DNA of 64,000 bases, from positions 1 to 64,000 of the forward strand of contig NZ_BAABHD010000078.1 in the NCBI RefSeq assembly GCF_039541915.1, written 5' to 3'. Shown here in pieces: positions 1-8,456 of the stretch. How positions within the stretch are numbered: position 1 is the first letter of the stretch; every line of letters starts with the position of its first letter. Under the pieces are notes generated by a model that was given only the letters and a program-made list of their open reading frames with translations, did no database searches and was not told the origin of the DNA. The position numbers were made by a program, and so were the translations under genes. The stretch is from Nibrella saemangeumensis. GTDB lineage: Bacteria > Bacteroidota > Bacteroidia > Cytophagales > Spirosomataceae.

Positions 1-255
1 TTTCCGGCAGACCGGACAGAGTAGACGGGCCTTCTTGCGATTCTTCAGCTTGCGTTCAAGGTCTTTGCCTCCTGCCCATTCGCGCACAATGTCAAAGGCA
101 ATCCCCAGTGATACAGCATGAGCCAGCAACTTGGCTCCGCGCTGCTTGCGGTGGTAGTACAGACGGGCTTCCACATTAGCCGCCCAACCGATGTAGTGCT
201 GAGCGTGACCCGCTACGGGTGTTTCGAGGTGAATCAGATAAACCGTGCCTTCCAT
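1..255 (-). CDS. GIY-YIG nuclease-like protein, 3' end cut by the window edge
   Basis: The minus strand is open from an ATG at 255 to the window edge and codes for about 85 residues. The protein starts MEGTVYLIHLETP and has HYIGWAANVEARLYYHR about 20 residues in. This fits the GIY-YIG nuclease fold: the VYLI and YIG strands followed by the helix with the conserved Arg. A basic region and a CPVC pair follow near the visible end, suggesting a small zinc-binding tail. GIY-YIG proteins of this short type are common on Bacteroidota plasmids, but their substrates are mostly unknown. The true C-terminus lies outside the window. Confidence 0.65.
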   Translation of the reverse strand, partial: MEGTVYLIHLETPVAGHAQHYIGWAANVEARLYYHRKQRGAKLLAHAVSLGIAFDIVREWAGGKDLERKLKNRKKARLLCPVCRK

Positions 256-453
256 GTCTTCCACCGCCTTGATTAACAATAGAAAGATACGGCTATTTTA
301 CAATAAAAGCAAGATTTATGGAAATAAATGTAAATAGATGGAAAATAATGTAAGATAAGGGCAGGTTCTTTATCCCCTTTTCCACCCAATCATTTACCTT
401 TGGGCTGTTGGGCTTTGGAAACGCCAATCAGCCTACATGCTTATTAACAAAGC

Positions 454-482
454 AGAAGGCAGCCCAAATCGGGCTGCCTTCT
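454..482 (-). terminator. Hairpin terminator after the 495-1151 gene
   Basis: AGAAGGCAGCCC (454-465) and its perfect complement GGGCTGCCTTCT (471-482) form a 12-bp stem with a 5-nt loop. It lies just beyond the stop codon of the minus-strand gene that ends at 495, where a Rho-independent terminator would be expected. Confidence 0.7.
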
Positions 483-494
483 CTCATTTGGTGC

Positions 495-1151
495 TTACTC
501 ATCCGCTACCGGCCCTTCCGGTAAAGCGGCTGGTGGTTCGGGCAATCCTTCCCCGTTCGCATAGGGATGGTAGTAATTATGGGCGGTGGTGATGTTGGCT
601 ATGTCGCTTAAGGTTTCCTGCCGAAAAATAGGCGTTTCCTGCGCGAACTGCTTTAGCTCACCAGTCGTCTCCACGTCCGCCATTTTGTAGCTGAAGGTGG
701 CAATGTAATACACGCCCTTCGGCTGGACTTTGGTGTTCTCCTTCTTCTCCGCCACGGCGGTAATGACCACATCAGCCAGCGTCAGATCGTCATAGAACAG
801 GGGTTCAATCAGCCGGAAAATGTTGTCCACCGAGAAGCCATGAAACAGCACTGCTGATACGGCTCCCTTCTCGTCAATGAAGAACAACTCGGCCCAGTTC
901 TTCACGCCCATGTTCAGAATGTTGTCCGTGAAGATGCGCCAGGCAATAGGCTGGAAGGTGAGCGAGCGGCCCAGCTTCTCGGTGCCGTTGATGTTGAATA
1001 CGCCTTCCTTGGCATCGAAGCGGTACTGCCGGGGATGCCCTTCGAGGTATTTGTACTTGTTCACAATCTGGCCGGTTACCTCATGAATTTTCTGGTACGG
1101 CTTCAGGGTGTTTGCGGTTGTTTCCGCTGCGGACGTGTTGGGCTTTGCCAT
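495..1151 (-). CDS. Hypothetical plasmid accessory protein (218 aa)
   Basis: The ATG at 1151 opens a 218-residue, mostly soluble protein with no signal peptide or membrane segment. A Pro/Glu/Ala-rich tail follows a folded core. The core mixes strands and helices (for example SLTFQPIAWRIFTDNILNMG and GVYYIATFSYKMADV). I do not recognise a family; its size and acidic, flexible tail loosely recall single-strand DNA-binding accessory proteins, which is only a guess. It is a stand-alone minus-strand gene with its own terminator. Confidence 0.6.
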   Translation of the reverse strand: MAKPNTSAAETTANTLKPYQKIHEVTGQIVNKYKYLEGHPRQYRFDAKEGVFNINGTEKLGRSLTFQPIAWRIFTDNILNMGVKNWAELFFIDEKGAVSAVLFHGFSVDNIFRLIEPLFYDDLTLADVVITAVAEKKENTKVQPKGVYYIATFSYKMADVETTGELKQFAQETPIFRQETLSDIANITTAHNYYHPYANGEGLPEPPAALPEGPVADE

Positions 1152-1223
1152 AAAGAATAAAAATTTGGAAGGGGGATTAAGAAAACGGCCCGGTCTATGC
1201 CCGCCGGGCCATCGGGCAACTGG

Positions 1224-1424
1224 TTACCGGTAGGACTCTAAGACCTGTTCAATCATCTCGTCGTACATCTCCTGTGAGATAGCGTTAGCGGGAAGCTCCA
1301 CGCCGTTCAGTCGCACCGTCGTAATCTCAACCTCCGGCCCGTAACCGGGGTAATCGTAGTCGGCTGGTTCGCCGGGAGTGTAGTTGTACTCAAAGTCAAA
1401 GGGTACTTCTTTTTCCAGTGTCAT
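1224..1424 (-). CDS. Small acidic hypothetical protein (66 aa)
   Basis: A short minus-strand ORF. The ATG at 1424 gives MTLEKEVPFDFEYNYTPGEP; a GTG at 1448 would add eight residues, but the ATG looks more natural. The protein is acidic and rich in Tyr, Pro and Glu, with no recognisable domain. It lies 72 bp upstream of the 1151 gene start on the same strand and may share its transcript. Confidence 0.45.
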   Translation of the reverse strand: MTLEKEVPFDFEYNYTPGEPADYDYPGYGPEVEITTVRLNGVELPANAISQEMYDEMIEQVLESYR

Positions 1425-1448
1425 CGCTCTAACATGCTTGATTAACAC

Positions 1449-1890
1449 TATTAATTTACCCCTTTTTTACAGAAAAAGCAATAAAAAAAGAACTAAAAAC
1501 GTAAAGTATCGGAGAGTTTTTTGGTAAAACAGCCCCTCCTTTATCCCCTTTCCAACTAAATTTTCTCTGTCTGAATGGATAGGCCGAATCCGCAAAGGTG
1601 ACGGATTCGTTACCGTTAGCCGGCCCGCGTTAAAACACAAAACCCCGCCTGGCTACGAGCGGGGTTGTTCAGTCAGAAAGGATGCTGTTTTGTTCAGCGG
1701 CCCGCCGAAGCGGACGATCCCGGATGCCTCATCGCGTTACGCACCAGGTACCCACATGTTAGTACCACCCGCGCTGGTGGCCAGCATCATTACCGTATTA
1801 GCCGAAGGCCTTTCTGGCTGCGTGTGGGCAAATGTATAGATTCACGTCAAAACCTTTACATATCCAGCCGACGTGTAAAGAATCTTGACA
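1449..1890. other. Intergenic region, no convincing gene
   Basis: About 440 bp without a gene I can support. An 88-codon plus-strand frame at 1665-1931 has unremarkable composition, overlaps the end of a minus-strand gene and was not accepted. The only clear structure is the hairpin at 1641-1666. Confidence 0.5.
1641..1666 (-). terminator. Hairpin terminator of the minus-strand operon ending at 1891
   Basis: AACCCCGC (1641-1648) pairs with GCGGGGTT (1659-1666). Read on the minus strand, the stem is followed by a TTTTGTGTTTT run, as expected for an intrinsic terminator. It lies 225 bp beyond the 1891 stop codon. Confidence 0.6.
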
Positions 1891-2217
1891 TCATAAGCCT
1901 GACCTTCTGGCCACTTCTACGGACTCCATAAACCGGGATAACTTTACGATGTAGCGCTGAATAACTACCTGCTCTTTGGCCTCAAATCCGGTCTGGGTTT
2001 CGATCTGAAACCGAATCTTGTATTCATAATCGGGCAAGACTTCGAGAACTTCCGCTAAGAAGAAGTCCTTCCGTTTGACATCATTGAATACGCAGTACTG
2101 GCCCTTCACCAGCCGCAGCCGGTCGCTTGTGTTGCTTTCCATTTGGTTTATTATTGTTTCAGCTTGGCTTTTAGTCTCAGCAGCGGCTGCCGCAGCAGGA
2201 CTCCCGCGCAGCGTCAT
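1891..2217 (-). CDS. Hypothetical protein (108 aa)
   Basis: This follows the 2221-2499 gene with 3 bp between them and is the last gene of the minus-strand run. The ATG at 2217 gives an Ala-rich, low-complexity N-terminus; an internal ATG at 2142 (MESNTSDRLRLVKGQYCVF) gives an 83-residue protein that may be the real product. The core has an alternating beta pattern (YCVFNDVKRKDFFLAEVLEV, YKIRFQIET) like a small SH3/Tudor-type barrel. No family was recognised. Confidence 0.5.
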   Translation of the reverse strand: MTLRGSPAAAAAAETKSQAETIINQMESNTSDRLRLVKGQYCVFNDVKRKDFFLAEVLEVLPDYEYKIRFQIETQTGFEAKEQVVIQRYIVKLSRFMESVEVARRSGL

Positions 2218-2220
2218 TGG

Positions 2221-2499
2221 TTAGTCTTCCAATTTAAAGGGGGCGGGATCGGGCTTAGGGCGAGGTGTTTGCAGAATTTGCCGGCGGTTGTTAAACTCTT
2301 TCCGGTCTACCACGTAGAGCTGGCACACGGCCGGATACTTCTGCCGGTATTCATTCACCTTTTTCCATGCCAATTTAAAAGTCCTGAATTCCTGGGGCTC
2401 TTCAGGGCTCTGGTCCGCCATCTTAATCAACTTGCCACTTCCCTTAGCAAAAAAGAACTCTATGCCTCCACCGTCTTCGAGGTTGATTACGTAAATCAT
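2221..2499 (-). CDS. Small protein paralogous to the C-terminus of its upstream neighbour
   Basis: A 92-residue protein starting MIYVINLEDGGG. It matches the last 87 residues of the neighbouring 201-residue protein: YVIxLEDGxG, then EEP, then YPAxCxL and VxRKEFxxRRQxLQ, in the same order and spacing. The two genes lie 17 bp apart on the same strand, so this is a tandem partial duplication. The function is unknown; there is no signal peptide. Confidence 0.6.
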   Translation of the reverse strand: MIYVINLEDGGGIEFFFAKGSGKLIKMADQSPEEPQEFRTFKLAWKKVNEYRQKYPAVCQLYVVDRKEFNNRRQILQTPRPKPDPAPFKLED

Positions 2500-2516
2500 A
2501 GCCTTGCGGGATTGGG

Positions 2517-3122
2517 TTACTGTTTCTTTTTGGTCTTTGGCTGCGGAGGATTCTGGAGTAATTGCCGGCGCTTTTCGAACTCTTTACGCTCGACGGCAAA
2601 CAACTTACAGCTGGCTGGATAGGTAGCCGACAGTTCGTCTATGATTTTATCGACACGCTTGTTGGTCTTCAAAACTTTTGGCTCCTCCTCACTGGGCTGG
2701 TCAAAGGGAACCATGTTGCCCAATTCGCTGAGGTAATAATCGCGGCCGATGCCATCTTCCAGGGTAATCACATATGCCATAGGTGTTGCTTCGCCGTTGG
2801 CGGAGAGTCCGTTGCTAGATGAATGAACTTCTATCTCCTCGTAACCGATCCCCGACACAGGGTAAACCATGAAATTGGTGAACATCGGCTCGGTCTCAAT
2901 ATATTCAAACTCTCTCACCTGGGTAACTACTCCACCAAACTCGATCATCGTTTGCCAGTCGAAATCAGCCGGAAACAACGACACGGGTATCAGAAAAACG
3001 GAGCGGTAAGGGAGTTTGCCTTGTTCGTACACGAGTGCCTCGGCCTGCTGGTCAAAGCCCTGCGCACGCATGGTTTCTAAGAAAGCATCAAGGTCCGTGA
3101 ATTTTACCGCTTCCGTTTCCAT
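2517..3122 (-). CDS. Hypothetical protein with duplicated C-terminal module (201 aa)
   Basis: The ATG at 3122 shares one base with the stop codon of the Toprim gene, so translation is probably coupled. Residues 1-100 form a beta-rich domain. From residue 115 (MAYVITLEDGIG) the protein repeats the module found alone in the next gene, ending in a Lys-rich tail. No known domain was recognised. Its place directly behind the primase-like gene suggests a plasmid replication or transfer accessory role, which is inference. Confidence 0.6.
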   Translation of the reverse strand: METEAVKFTDLDAFLETMRAQGFDQQAEALVYEQGKLPYRSVFLIPVSLFPADFDWQTMIEFGGVVTQVREFEYIETEPMFTNFMVYPVSGIGYEEIEVHSSSNGLSANGEATPMAYVITLEDGIGRDYYLSELGNMVPFDQPSEEEPKVLKTNKRVDKIIDELSATYPASCKLFAVERKEFEKRRQLLQNPPQPKTKKKQ

Positions 3123-4885
3123 TAGTGTCTCATTTTTTTCTGTGGATGCTTCTCCGGCTGCTCAGGGAGCAAGCTTTTTTGAGGCTTGTCCTCTGGATTG
3201 ACCGCCTTTACTTCCGACCTCGGATCCGGCTGGTGCTTACTACCCCGGCTGGCCTTTTCCTCCAGGAGTTGGCGTTTGAACTCAGGCTCCTGCGTAAACC
3301 GGACTACCTTCCCCTTTTCCAGAAATAATTCAGCCTGCGGACGAATAGAGCCGTCGGGCATCCGCAGGACAACCTGATAAGCCCGGGGGTGGTCATGCCC
3401 TTCTGTGGGTACCTGTTGCTCCAGCAGCTTCAGCGTCCGGTTTATGTTCAGGGCTGAATTGCTGTTGTACTTGTTGGCCCCATCCTGATCGATGATCCCG
3501 TACGCGTATTTGGCCCCCAACTCCACTTCGCGTTTTAAATCATCGGTAAAGTCCTTCGTGCTGGACTTCTCCAGGCTGACGCGTTGCGACAAACCGGCTA
3601 GCTCCAGCAGGACATTATTCATCGTCCGGAGCGCTACGCAGGTTTCGGGAATACTGATGGCCGTTTGTTCTCCTTTCTGGCCAACGATGATAAGCTGGCC
3701 GCTGAGCTCCTTTCCTTCGTTTTCACCAACCTGCGCTTTCATCTCCTGATTGAATAGATCGATTCGCTCCAGGAGCTGATTGACGAGCGGGCGGTAGACA
3801 TCTCCTTCCGGAAGCTGATAACCGACGCGGCCCAGGCCGGCAACGGTGGCGCTCATGGGAAACTGAGCCGCCGAGAGCTGCTGAATGAATTGCAGGTCGT
3901 AGCGGTGCCCTTTGGCATCGTTATCAAACGCCAGGCTGATTCTCCAGTCAGCAGCCTTCTGAAAGCCGGCTGTATACCGGGAGATGGTATTAACCTGCTC
4001 GGGGGTAAGCTGGCCACCGGTCGAGAAGTACAGCGTATCGAACGCATTGTCGCCTTGAATCATCCTGAGTTGTTTGTGCGCCATCGCATCCAGTACGCTT
4101 TCCATCACCATGAATCGTTTAGTCTCCGGCGGAGCATTCGACACGAACACGCTGCTGTGGCGATCACTACCCGGCGCGTGCTGCTTGATCTGCTCATTAC
4201 GTATTTCAAAACCCATGACTTCTTCCGACAATCCGTTGTAATACGGAAAAGCTACGTTGGAGAAGGTGATGTACTTCCGATCCGGATTGGCCTTCACCGT
4301 CAGAAAGTCTTCCGTGTGGCCGGTCTCCGGATTCAGGTAAGCTACCTGGGTGACCGCCTTGCCGGTAAACTCGGGACCTTCAGCTATAGACTGAGCGATG
4401 TAACGTTTTTGCAGGTAATTATTAACTTCTAGTGGCCGTATATCAAAGAGTTCTTTAGCAAACGGTTGTTTTACCACCGGTCCGCCGGGATCCGCTACCC
4501 GCTGGCGATTCCTGGCTACCTGATCCGGATCAATTCGGAGGTAGTCATAGAGCACACCGGTGATATTGCGGAACTCATGATTGCCCGGGTGATTAAATGC
4601 CGAAAAAACCGACGTGAGCCGGTTTCGGATAAAATCAATGATGGTGCCGGAGTCCGCAAAATCTCCGCTACGCTGGTAGATCTGCTGGCCAGGATGCTCC
4701 GGATTTTTAATGATGATGGTGTCGCGATAGATGGGGTGCATGAGCACCGGGCGGCCTTTGCCTTTATGGGGCAAAGGCTCATACCCGTAGTGAGCCGCCA
4801 GTTCCAGAATGGATACGTTATCCCTCAGCTCCTGCACCGGGATGAGGTTGGGATACCGCTGCTTTAGTTCGTCAAATTTTGTCAT
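3122..4885 (-). CDS. Toprim-domain primase-like protein
   Basis: A 587-residue soluble protein. The N-terminal ~110 residues (…DNVSILELAAHYGY … YQRSGDFADSGTIIDFI) resemble the CHC2-type primase N-domain of plasmid and mobile-element Toprim proteins, but the zinc-binding cysteines are absent. A Toprim core follows, with the acidic FMVMESVLDAMAHKQL strand and helix and an FDNDAKGHRYD metal-binding motif around residue 320. The C-terminal third is charged and probably flexible. Such proteins in Bacteroidota mobile elements are thought to act in lagging-strand or transfer priming. It lies 3 bp downstream of the DUF3945-like gene and overlaps the next gene by one base. Confidence 0.75.
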   Translation of the reverse strand: MTKFDELKQRYPNLIPVQELRDNVSILELAAHYGYEPLPHKGKGRPVLMHPIYRDTIIIKNPEHPGQQIYQRSGDFADSGTIIDFIRNRLTSVFSAFNHPGNHEFRNITGVLYDYLRIDPDQVARNRQRVADPGGPVVKQPFAKELFDIRPLEVNNYLQKRYIAQSIAEGPEFTGKAVTQVAYLNPETGHTEDFLTVKANPDRKYITFSNVAFPYYNGLSEEVMGFEIRNEQIKQHAPGSDRHSSVFVSNAPPETKRFMVMESVLDAMAHKQLRMIQGDNAFDTLYFSTGGQLTPEQVNTISRYTAGFQKAADWRISLAFDNDAKGHRYDLQFIQQLSAAQFPMSATVAGLGRVGYQLPEGDVYRPLVNQLLERIDLFNQEMKAQVGENEGKELSGQLIIVGQKGEQTAISIPETCVALRTMNNVLLELAGLSQRVSLEKSSTKDFTDDLKREVELGAKYAYGIIDQDGANKYNSNSALNINRTLKLLEQQVPTEGHDHPRAYQVVLRMPDGSIRPQAELFLEKGKVVRFTQEPEFKRQLLEEKASRGSKHQPDPRSEVKAVNPEDKPQKSLLPEQPEKHPQKKMRH

Positions 4886-4888
4886 CTC

Positions 4889-5812
4889 TTATCGCTTCTG
4901 ACGGGTTCCCGGTGAAGCCTGCTGTGTATTGGTATCAGTGTTCATGAGACGCTGAATCGTCTCCTTTTGTGCATTACTTACAGTGGTGTGTCCGGCTTCT
5001 GATTCCAGGTGCCGGGTCTGGTCGGTTTTGGCTCCGTGATTATTCTGGGCCAGTTGTTCTTTGTGTTTCTGGTCAGGGTTGATTTGGGGCGTAACCTCCG
5101 ACAGATGCAGGGCTTTCTGAGCGACCGACAGACTAACGGTTGCCGTGTAGGATTCACCCTGACCATCCTTTAAACCTTCCAGCTTCACCGGAAATCCACC
5201 CGCCAGCGAAAGCTGCTGATCCCGCGTCAGGTCCACGCCCATCAGCTTCCTGGGCATCTGGTCTTCTCTTACCCGCCACAGGTCAACGGTATTGGTCAGC
5301 GGATCGACCCGCAGGTATGCCGGCACATACGAGCCGTTTGGCTCTAGTAGCATCATTGGGCGCTGAGTGGCTCCGTATTGAGTCAGCTCCTCTTTCTCCA
5401 GAGGAGTGACCTGGTAGCCTTCTACCTTCTCAGGGATGGTCAGGTTCGGGTAGTATGGTGTAATGCGCAGATCCGGACCACTGGGTGTAATCACCAGCCG
5501 CAGCCGTCCGGTCAGTTCCAGATCATCCGACAGCCGGATCGTCACCAGCTCCGTACGCTGGCCACTGAAAAGCACCTTTTCCAAATCAGGATTAGCCGTA
5601 AGCACCTCTTTAGTAATGCCGACGTTAGCCAGTTGCTTTTCAATGACGGAGCGGTCGGCTTCGAGCTGCCGTCGCAGCACGGCTGAGGCTTCTTCGGCGC
5701 TCACAAAACCATCGGTTACGGCATACTGCCAGGCCTGTCCTGCCTGCAACGGAGTTGGAGCAATGTTGTCGAGCCCGTCAGCCTGCGTGCGGGCGTAAGC
5801 GTTCTCATTCAT
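4889..5812 (-). CDS. DUF3945/DUF4099-like mobile-element protein
   Basis: A 307-residue protein. The middle (about residues 120-250: YQVTPLEKEELTQYGATQRP, then a Pro-rich strand, then LRVDPLTNTVDLWRV, then LMGVDLTRDQQLSLAGGFPV) matches the repeated strand-helix pattern of the DUF3945/DUF4099 families of Bacteroidota conjugative elements, often next to primase or topoisomerase genes. The C-terminus is polar and low in complexity. It probably forms a transcription unit with the Toprim gene 3 bp downstream. The biochemical role is unknown. Confidence 0.65.
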   Translation of the reverse strand: MNENAYARTQADGLDNIAPTPLQAGQAWQYAVTDGFVSAEEASAVLRRQLEADRSVIEKQLANVGITKEVLTANPDLEKVLFSGQRTELVTIRLSDDLELTGRLRLVITPSGPDLRITPYYPNLTIPEKVEGYQVTPLEKEELTQYGATQRPMMLLEPNGSYVPAYLRVDPLTNTVDLWRVREDQMPRKLMGVDLTRDQQLSLAGGFPVKLEGLKDGQGESYTATVSLSVAQKALHLSEVTPQINPDQKHKEQLAQNNHGAKTDQTRHLESEAGHTTVSNAQKETIQRLMNTDTNTQQASPGTRQKR

Positions 5813-5994
5813 AGCGGATTGGTTTTAGGGTGAAACACAGGGGCTTGTTTTGAGTAAATGTAAAAACTCTTTCAAAGAAAATTTCAAATAATAGGAAATT
5901 GTTTTTTGTATTTCTTATATAATGTGAAAATAAACACAAAAAAAAATCATAATGCCCGTCAGGCATTCAGTGAAGTGGTATACGCAAGAAGATG

Positions 5995-6444
5995 CTATAA
6001 GTTAGCCGGTTCGGTAAGTTGCGTTTTTTTCGCAATAAGCTCGTTCTCCATTGGCTGGTAACCCAGTTCCAGAAGTTTTGTGGACAGGTCTTCGTAGTTG
6101 TCCTGGAGGACTTTGCTCAGACCGCCAATCTGCTGAACGATGGCGAGCAGGTCTTTACCGGCGGTAATCACCATGGGCAGTTTTTTGCCCTGGGTTGGAT
6201 TTAAAATCCAATCGAGGTTATACCCGTGAGATCTATAAAAGGTCAGTAGCGTGGCCAGCGAATCGGATGTGCCGGACATGTCCCGCTCCATATAGAACAC
6301 CTGGTTTTTTGTCAATCCCGTTTTTTGAGCAAGATCTTCCAGGGTTAAGTTTTCCCCCAGCCGTTCACCGAGGTGCCTGCGCAACATCAGGAACCGGGGG
6401 CCAATGAGTGCGCCTAAATCATTCTTTGCAGTAGACTTTCCCAC
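5995..6444 (-). CDS. HTH (XRE-type) transcriptional regulator
   Basis: A 149-residue protein from a GTG start at 6444. Residues 20-65 form a Cro/C1-type helix-turn-helix (LGERLGENLTLEDLAQKTGL, then TKNQVFYMERD). A helical C-terminal half (IVQQIGGLSKVLQDNYEDL) may be for dimerisation. It sits between the mobilisation genes and the DUF3945/primase genes, all on the minus strand, and probably controls one of those groups. The 182-bp gap downstream is very A/T rich and probably holds the promoter of the next genes. Confidence 0.75.
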   Translation of the reverse strand: MGKSTAKNDLGALIGPRFLMLRRHLGERLGENLTLEDLAQKTGLTKNQVFYMERDMSGTSDSLATLLTFYRSHGYNLDWILNPTQGKKLPMVITAGKDLLAIVQQIGGLSKVLQDNYEDLSTKLLELGYQPMENELIAKKTQLTEPANL

Positions 6445-6464
6445 GTAATGAAATTGGTTTAGTT

Positions 6465-8456
6465 CTAGGGTTGAAGTATCGCCTTCAACCGGTTGATTTC
6501 AGATTTGATAAGCTCCTCAATATCAGCTTTCACCTGTAGGTAGTTATCATTTATCTGCGTTTCAAAATTTGAACCGGTATTGGCAAAAATAGAAAAATCC
6601 GGTAGTTGTTCATATTTCTGCTCCTTTTTGAAGTCAGCCTCATCGACCAGGATTTTAGCATTAAAGGCTTTATGCTCACTGGGCTGCTCTACCGTGTCGG
6701 CCGTCACACCGACAAACCATCCCTGGCTAAGCCGGGCTATCTTAGCGGCCGGCACCATAAAGTTCAGTTCAGTCTGTATGCCGTGGGTGGTATCCTCACT
6801 CTGGATGTTCAGACTCTGTTTGCGCTGCACGTTGCGGCCTAACCGGTTCTGCATGGCATCGGCCGACGTGCCCGTAACCTGGCCAGCGATAACAGTTCCA
6901 ACCGTGTTCTTAATTACCTCCGCTTCCTGCTTGCCATAGTCCCGCTCCAGTTGCGAAAAATCCTGCATGGCAATGGTTACCGCTACCTTGTTGCTGCGAG
7001 CCGTCGCAATCAGATTATCCAGACCCCGGAAGTAGATAGTTGGGAGCTCATCGATAACAACCGACGACTTGGTTTTACCTGGCTGATTAATCAGGCGCAT
7101 GAGCCGGGAGTTATACAGGCCTAGTGCAGCACCGTAGATTTCCTGCCGTCGCGGGTTGTTTCCCACGCACAGAATCTTGGGCGCGTCCTGATTGTTGATA
7201 TCGAGGGTAAAATCGTCCCCAGTCATCACCCAGTACAGCGTGGGACTGGCCAGCCGCGACAGGGGAATACGGGCTGAGGCTATCTGCCCTTCGAGCTGTT
7301 CCATGGCCTTACCTTCGTAAGCCGAAACGAAGGGTCGCATGTAGTTCTCCAGATCCGGCCGGCTCATCAGAATGGGGAACACTTCTTTGTAATCCCTTCC
7401 AATGAGTTCAATGACGTGGGGGAACGAGCAGTACTTGCCTTTATCGTACTGACGCAAAAACCAGATGATAGCCGTTACGTAGTTGATCGGCGACTCGACA
7501 AAGAAATCACCCTGCTTATTGATCCACGTTTTGTTGAGGTTCAGCATGATCGTTTTGGCCGACTCATAAGCATCGGTAATGTCGGTCAGGTACTGAGCGG
7601 CTAAGGGATTGCACCGGTGGCTTTTCGCCGGGTTATCCAGGTTGATAACGTAGAAACGAATCCCCTTCGGCAGATTCTTCTTGTGCCGGGCCATTGCGTT
7701 GAAAGCAATCAGGGATAGATCCGGAAACTTGTAGTCATACACGTACATAGCAAACCCCTTCTCGATATGCTGCCGGATAATGGGGCTTACCACGCTGTAG
7801 GACTTACCTGATCCGGGTGTACCCAGGACCATCGTAGCCCGGAATGGGTTGATAATGTTGATCCACCCCTTACGAATCTTTCCCTTGAAGGTGTATTCCG
7901 TCGGCAGGTTTACCGAATAATTGTTCTCCAGCTTTTTCTCCTGCTGGGGGAAGGTTTCGTTAGCATCGTTGAAGATATCCTTCTCCGGGGCAAAGCTTAG
8001 CAGGCGGTTAATGCCCTGGCTTCCCTTGATGAGATACAGCAGTCCCACGGCCGTCAGTGCCAGATAGAGAATACTGGTTCCGGTGATGCCAATGCGGGCA
8101 ATGATCACGCCGGCGTTATCTCTCAGCATAACAGTCGAGCCGCCAAACAGGAGTACTCCGACCAGCAGCGCCGTCAGCACCTTGCCGGGTGTCAGCGTCA
8201 GCGACTTTACCCCTCGGCTGCCCAGGCCATAGAGCACGATACAACCGCCGGCTATCAGCTTCAGCGTCCAGGGTGAAGCCATCAGGCCTGAGTTACTCAC
8301 CATTTTACCGATGAGCCCATCCGCGAAGGGATGAAACCAGCCCAGCCCCACAAAAAATGTGTGCAGTTCTACGTACAGGTGCAGTGCCAGCAGGCCCAGC
8401 GCGATCCACAGCATCAATTCGAGTTGTTTATTTAACTCTCGGCGGTCGTCTTTCAT
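6465..8456 (-). CDS. Type IV coupling protein (VirD4/TraG family; MobC in Bacteroides usage)
   Basis: A 663-residue inner-membrane ATPase that links the relaxase-DNA complex to the mating channel. Four hydrophobic segments lie in the first 145 residues. They are followed by a cytoplasmic ATPase with Walker A GTPGSGKS at 212-219 and a Walker B strand SSVVIDELP. The IATARSNKVAVTIAMQDFSQ segment is typical of VirD4/TraG proteins. The start overlaps the relaxase stop by 4 bp (ATGA), so the two are translationally coupled. The order accessory protein-relaxase-coupling protein is that of the CTnDOT mob operon. Confidence 0.92.
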   Translation of the reverse strand: MKDDRRELNKQLELMLWIALGLLALHLYVELHTFFVGLGWFHPFADGLIGKMVSNSGLMASPWTLKLIAGGCIVLYGLGSRGVKSLTLTPGKVLTALLVGVLLFGGSTVMLRDNAGVIIARIGITGTSILYLALTAVGLLYLIKGSQGINRLLSFAPEKDIFNDANETFPQQEKKLENNYSVNLPTEYTFKGKIRKGWINIINPFRATMVLGTPGSGKSYSVVSPIIRQHIEKGFAMYVYDYKFPDLSLIAFNAMARHKKNLPKGIRFYVINLDNPAKSHRCNPLAAQYLTDITDAYESAKTIMLNLNKTWINKQGDFFVESPINYVTAIIWFLRQYDKGKYCSFPHVIELIGRDYKEVFPILMSRPDLENYMRPFVSAYEGKAMEQLEGQIASARIPLSRLASPTLYWVMTGDDFTLDINNQDAPKILCVGNNPRRQEIYGAALGLYNSRLMRLINQPGKTKSSVVIDELPTIYFRGLDNLIATARSNKVAVTIAMQDFSQLERDYGKQEAEVIKNTVGTVIAGQVTGTSADAMQNRLGRNVQRKQSLNIQSEDTTHGIQTELNFMVPAAKIARLSQGWFVGVTADTVEQPSEHKAFNAKILVDEADFKKEQKYEQLPDFSIFANTGSNFETQINDNYLQVKADIEELIKSEINRLKAILQP

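Noticed and set aside
395..402. TACCTTTG -10-like box on the plus strand
   Set aside because: There is no matching -33 box and no plus-strand gene follows.
1665..1931. 88-codon plus-strand frame
   Set aside because: It begins inside a terminator, overlaps the end of a minus-strand gene, and has no recognisable composition or partner.
2143..2622. 159-codon plus-strand frame
   Set aside because: It is antisense to two well-supported paralogous genes on the minus strand; the paralogy decides the strand.
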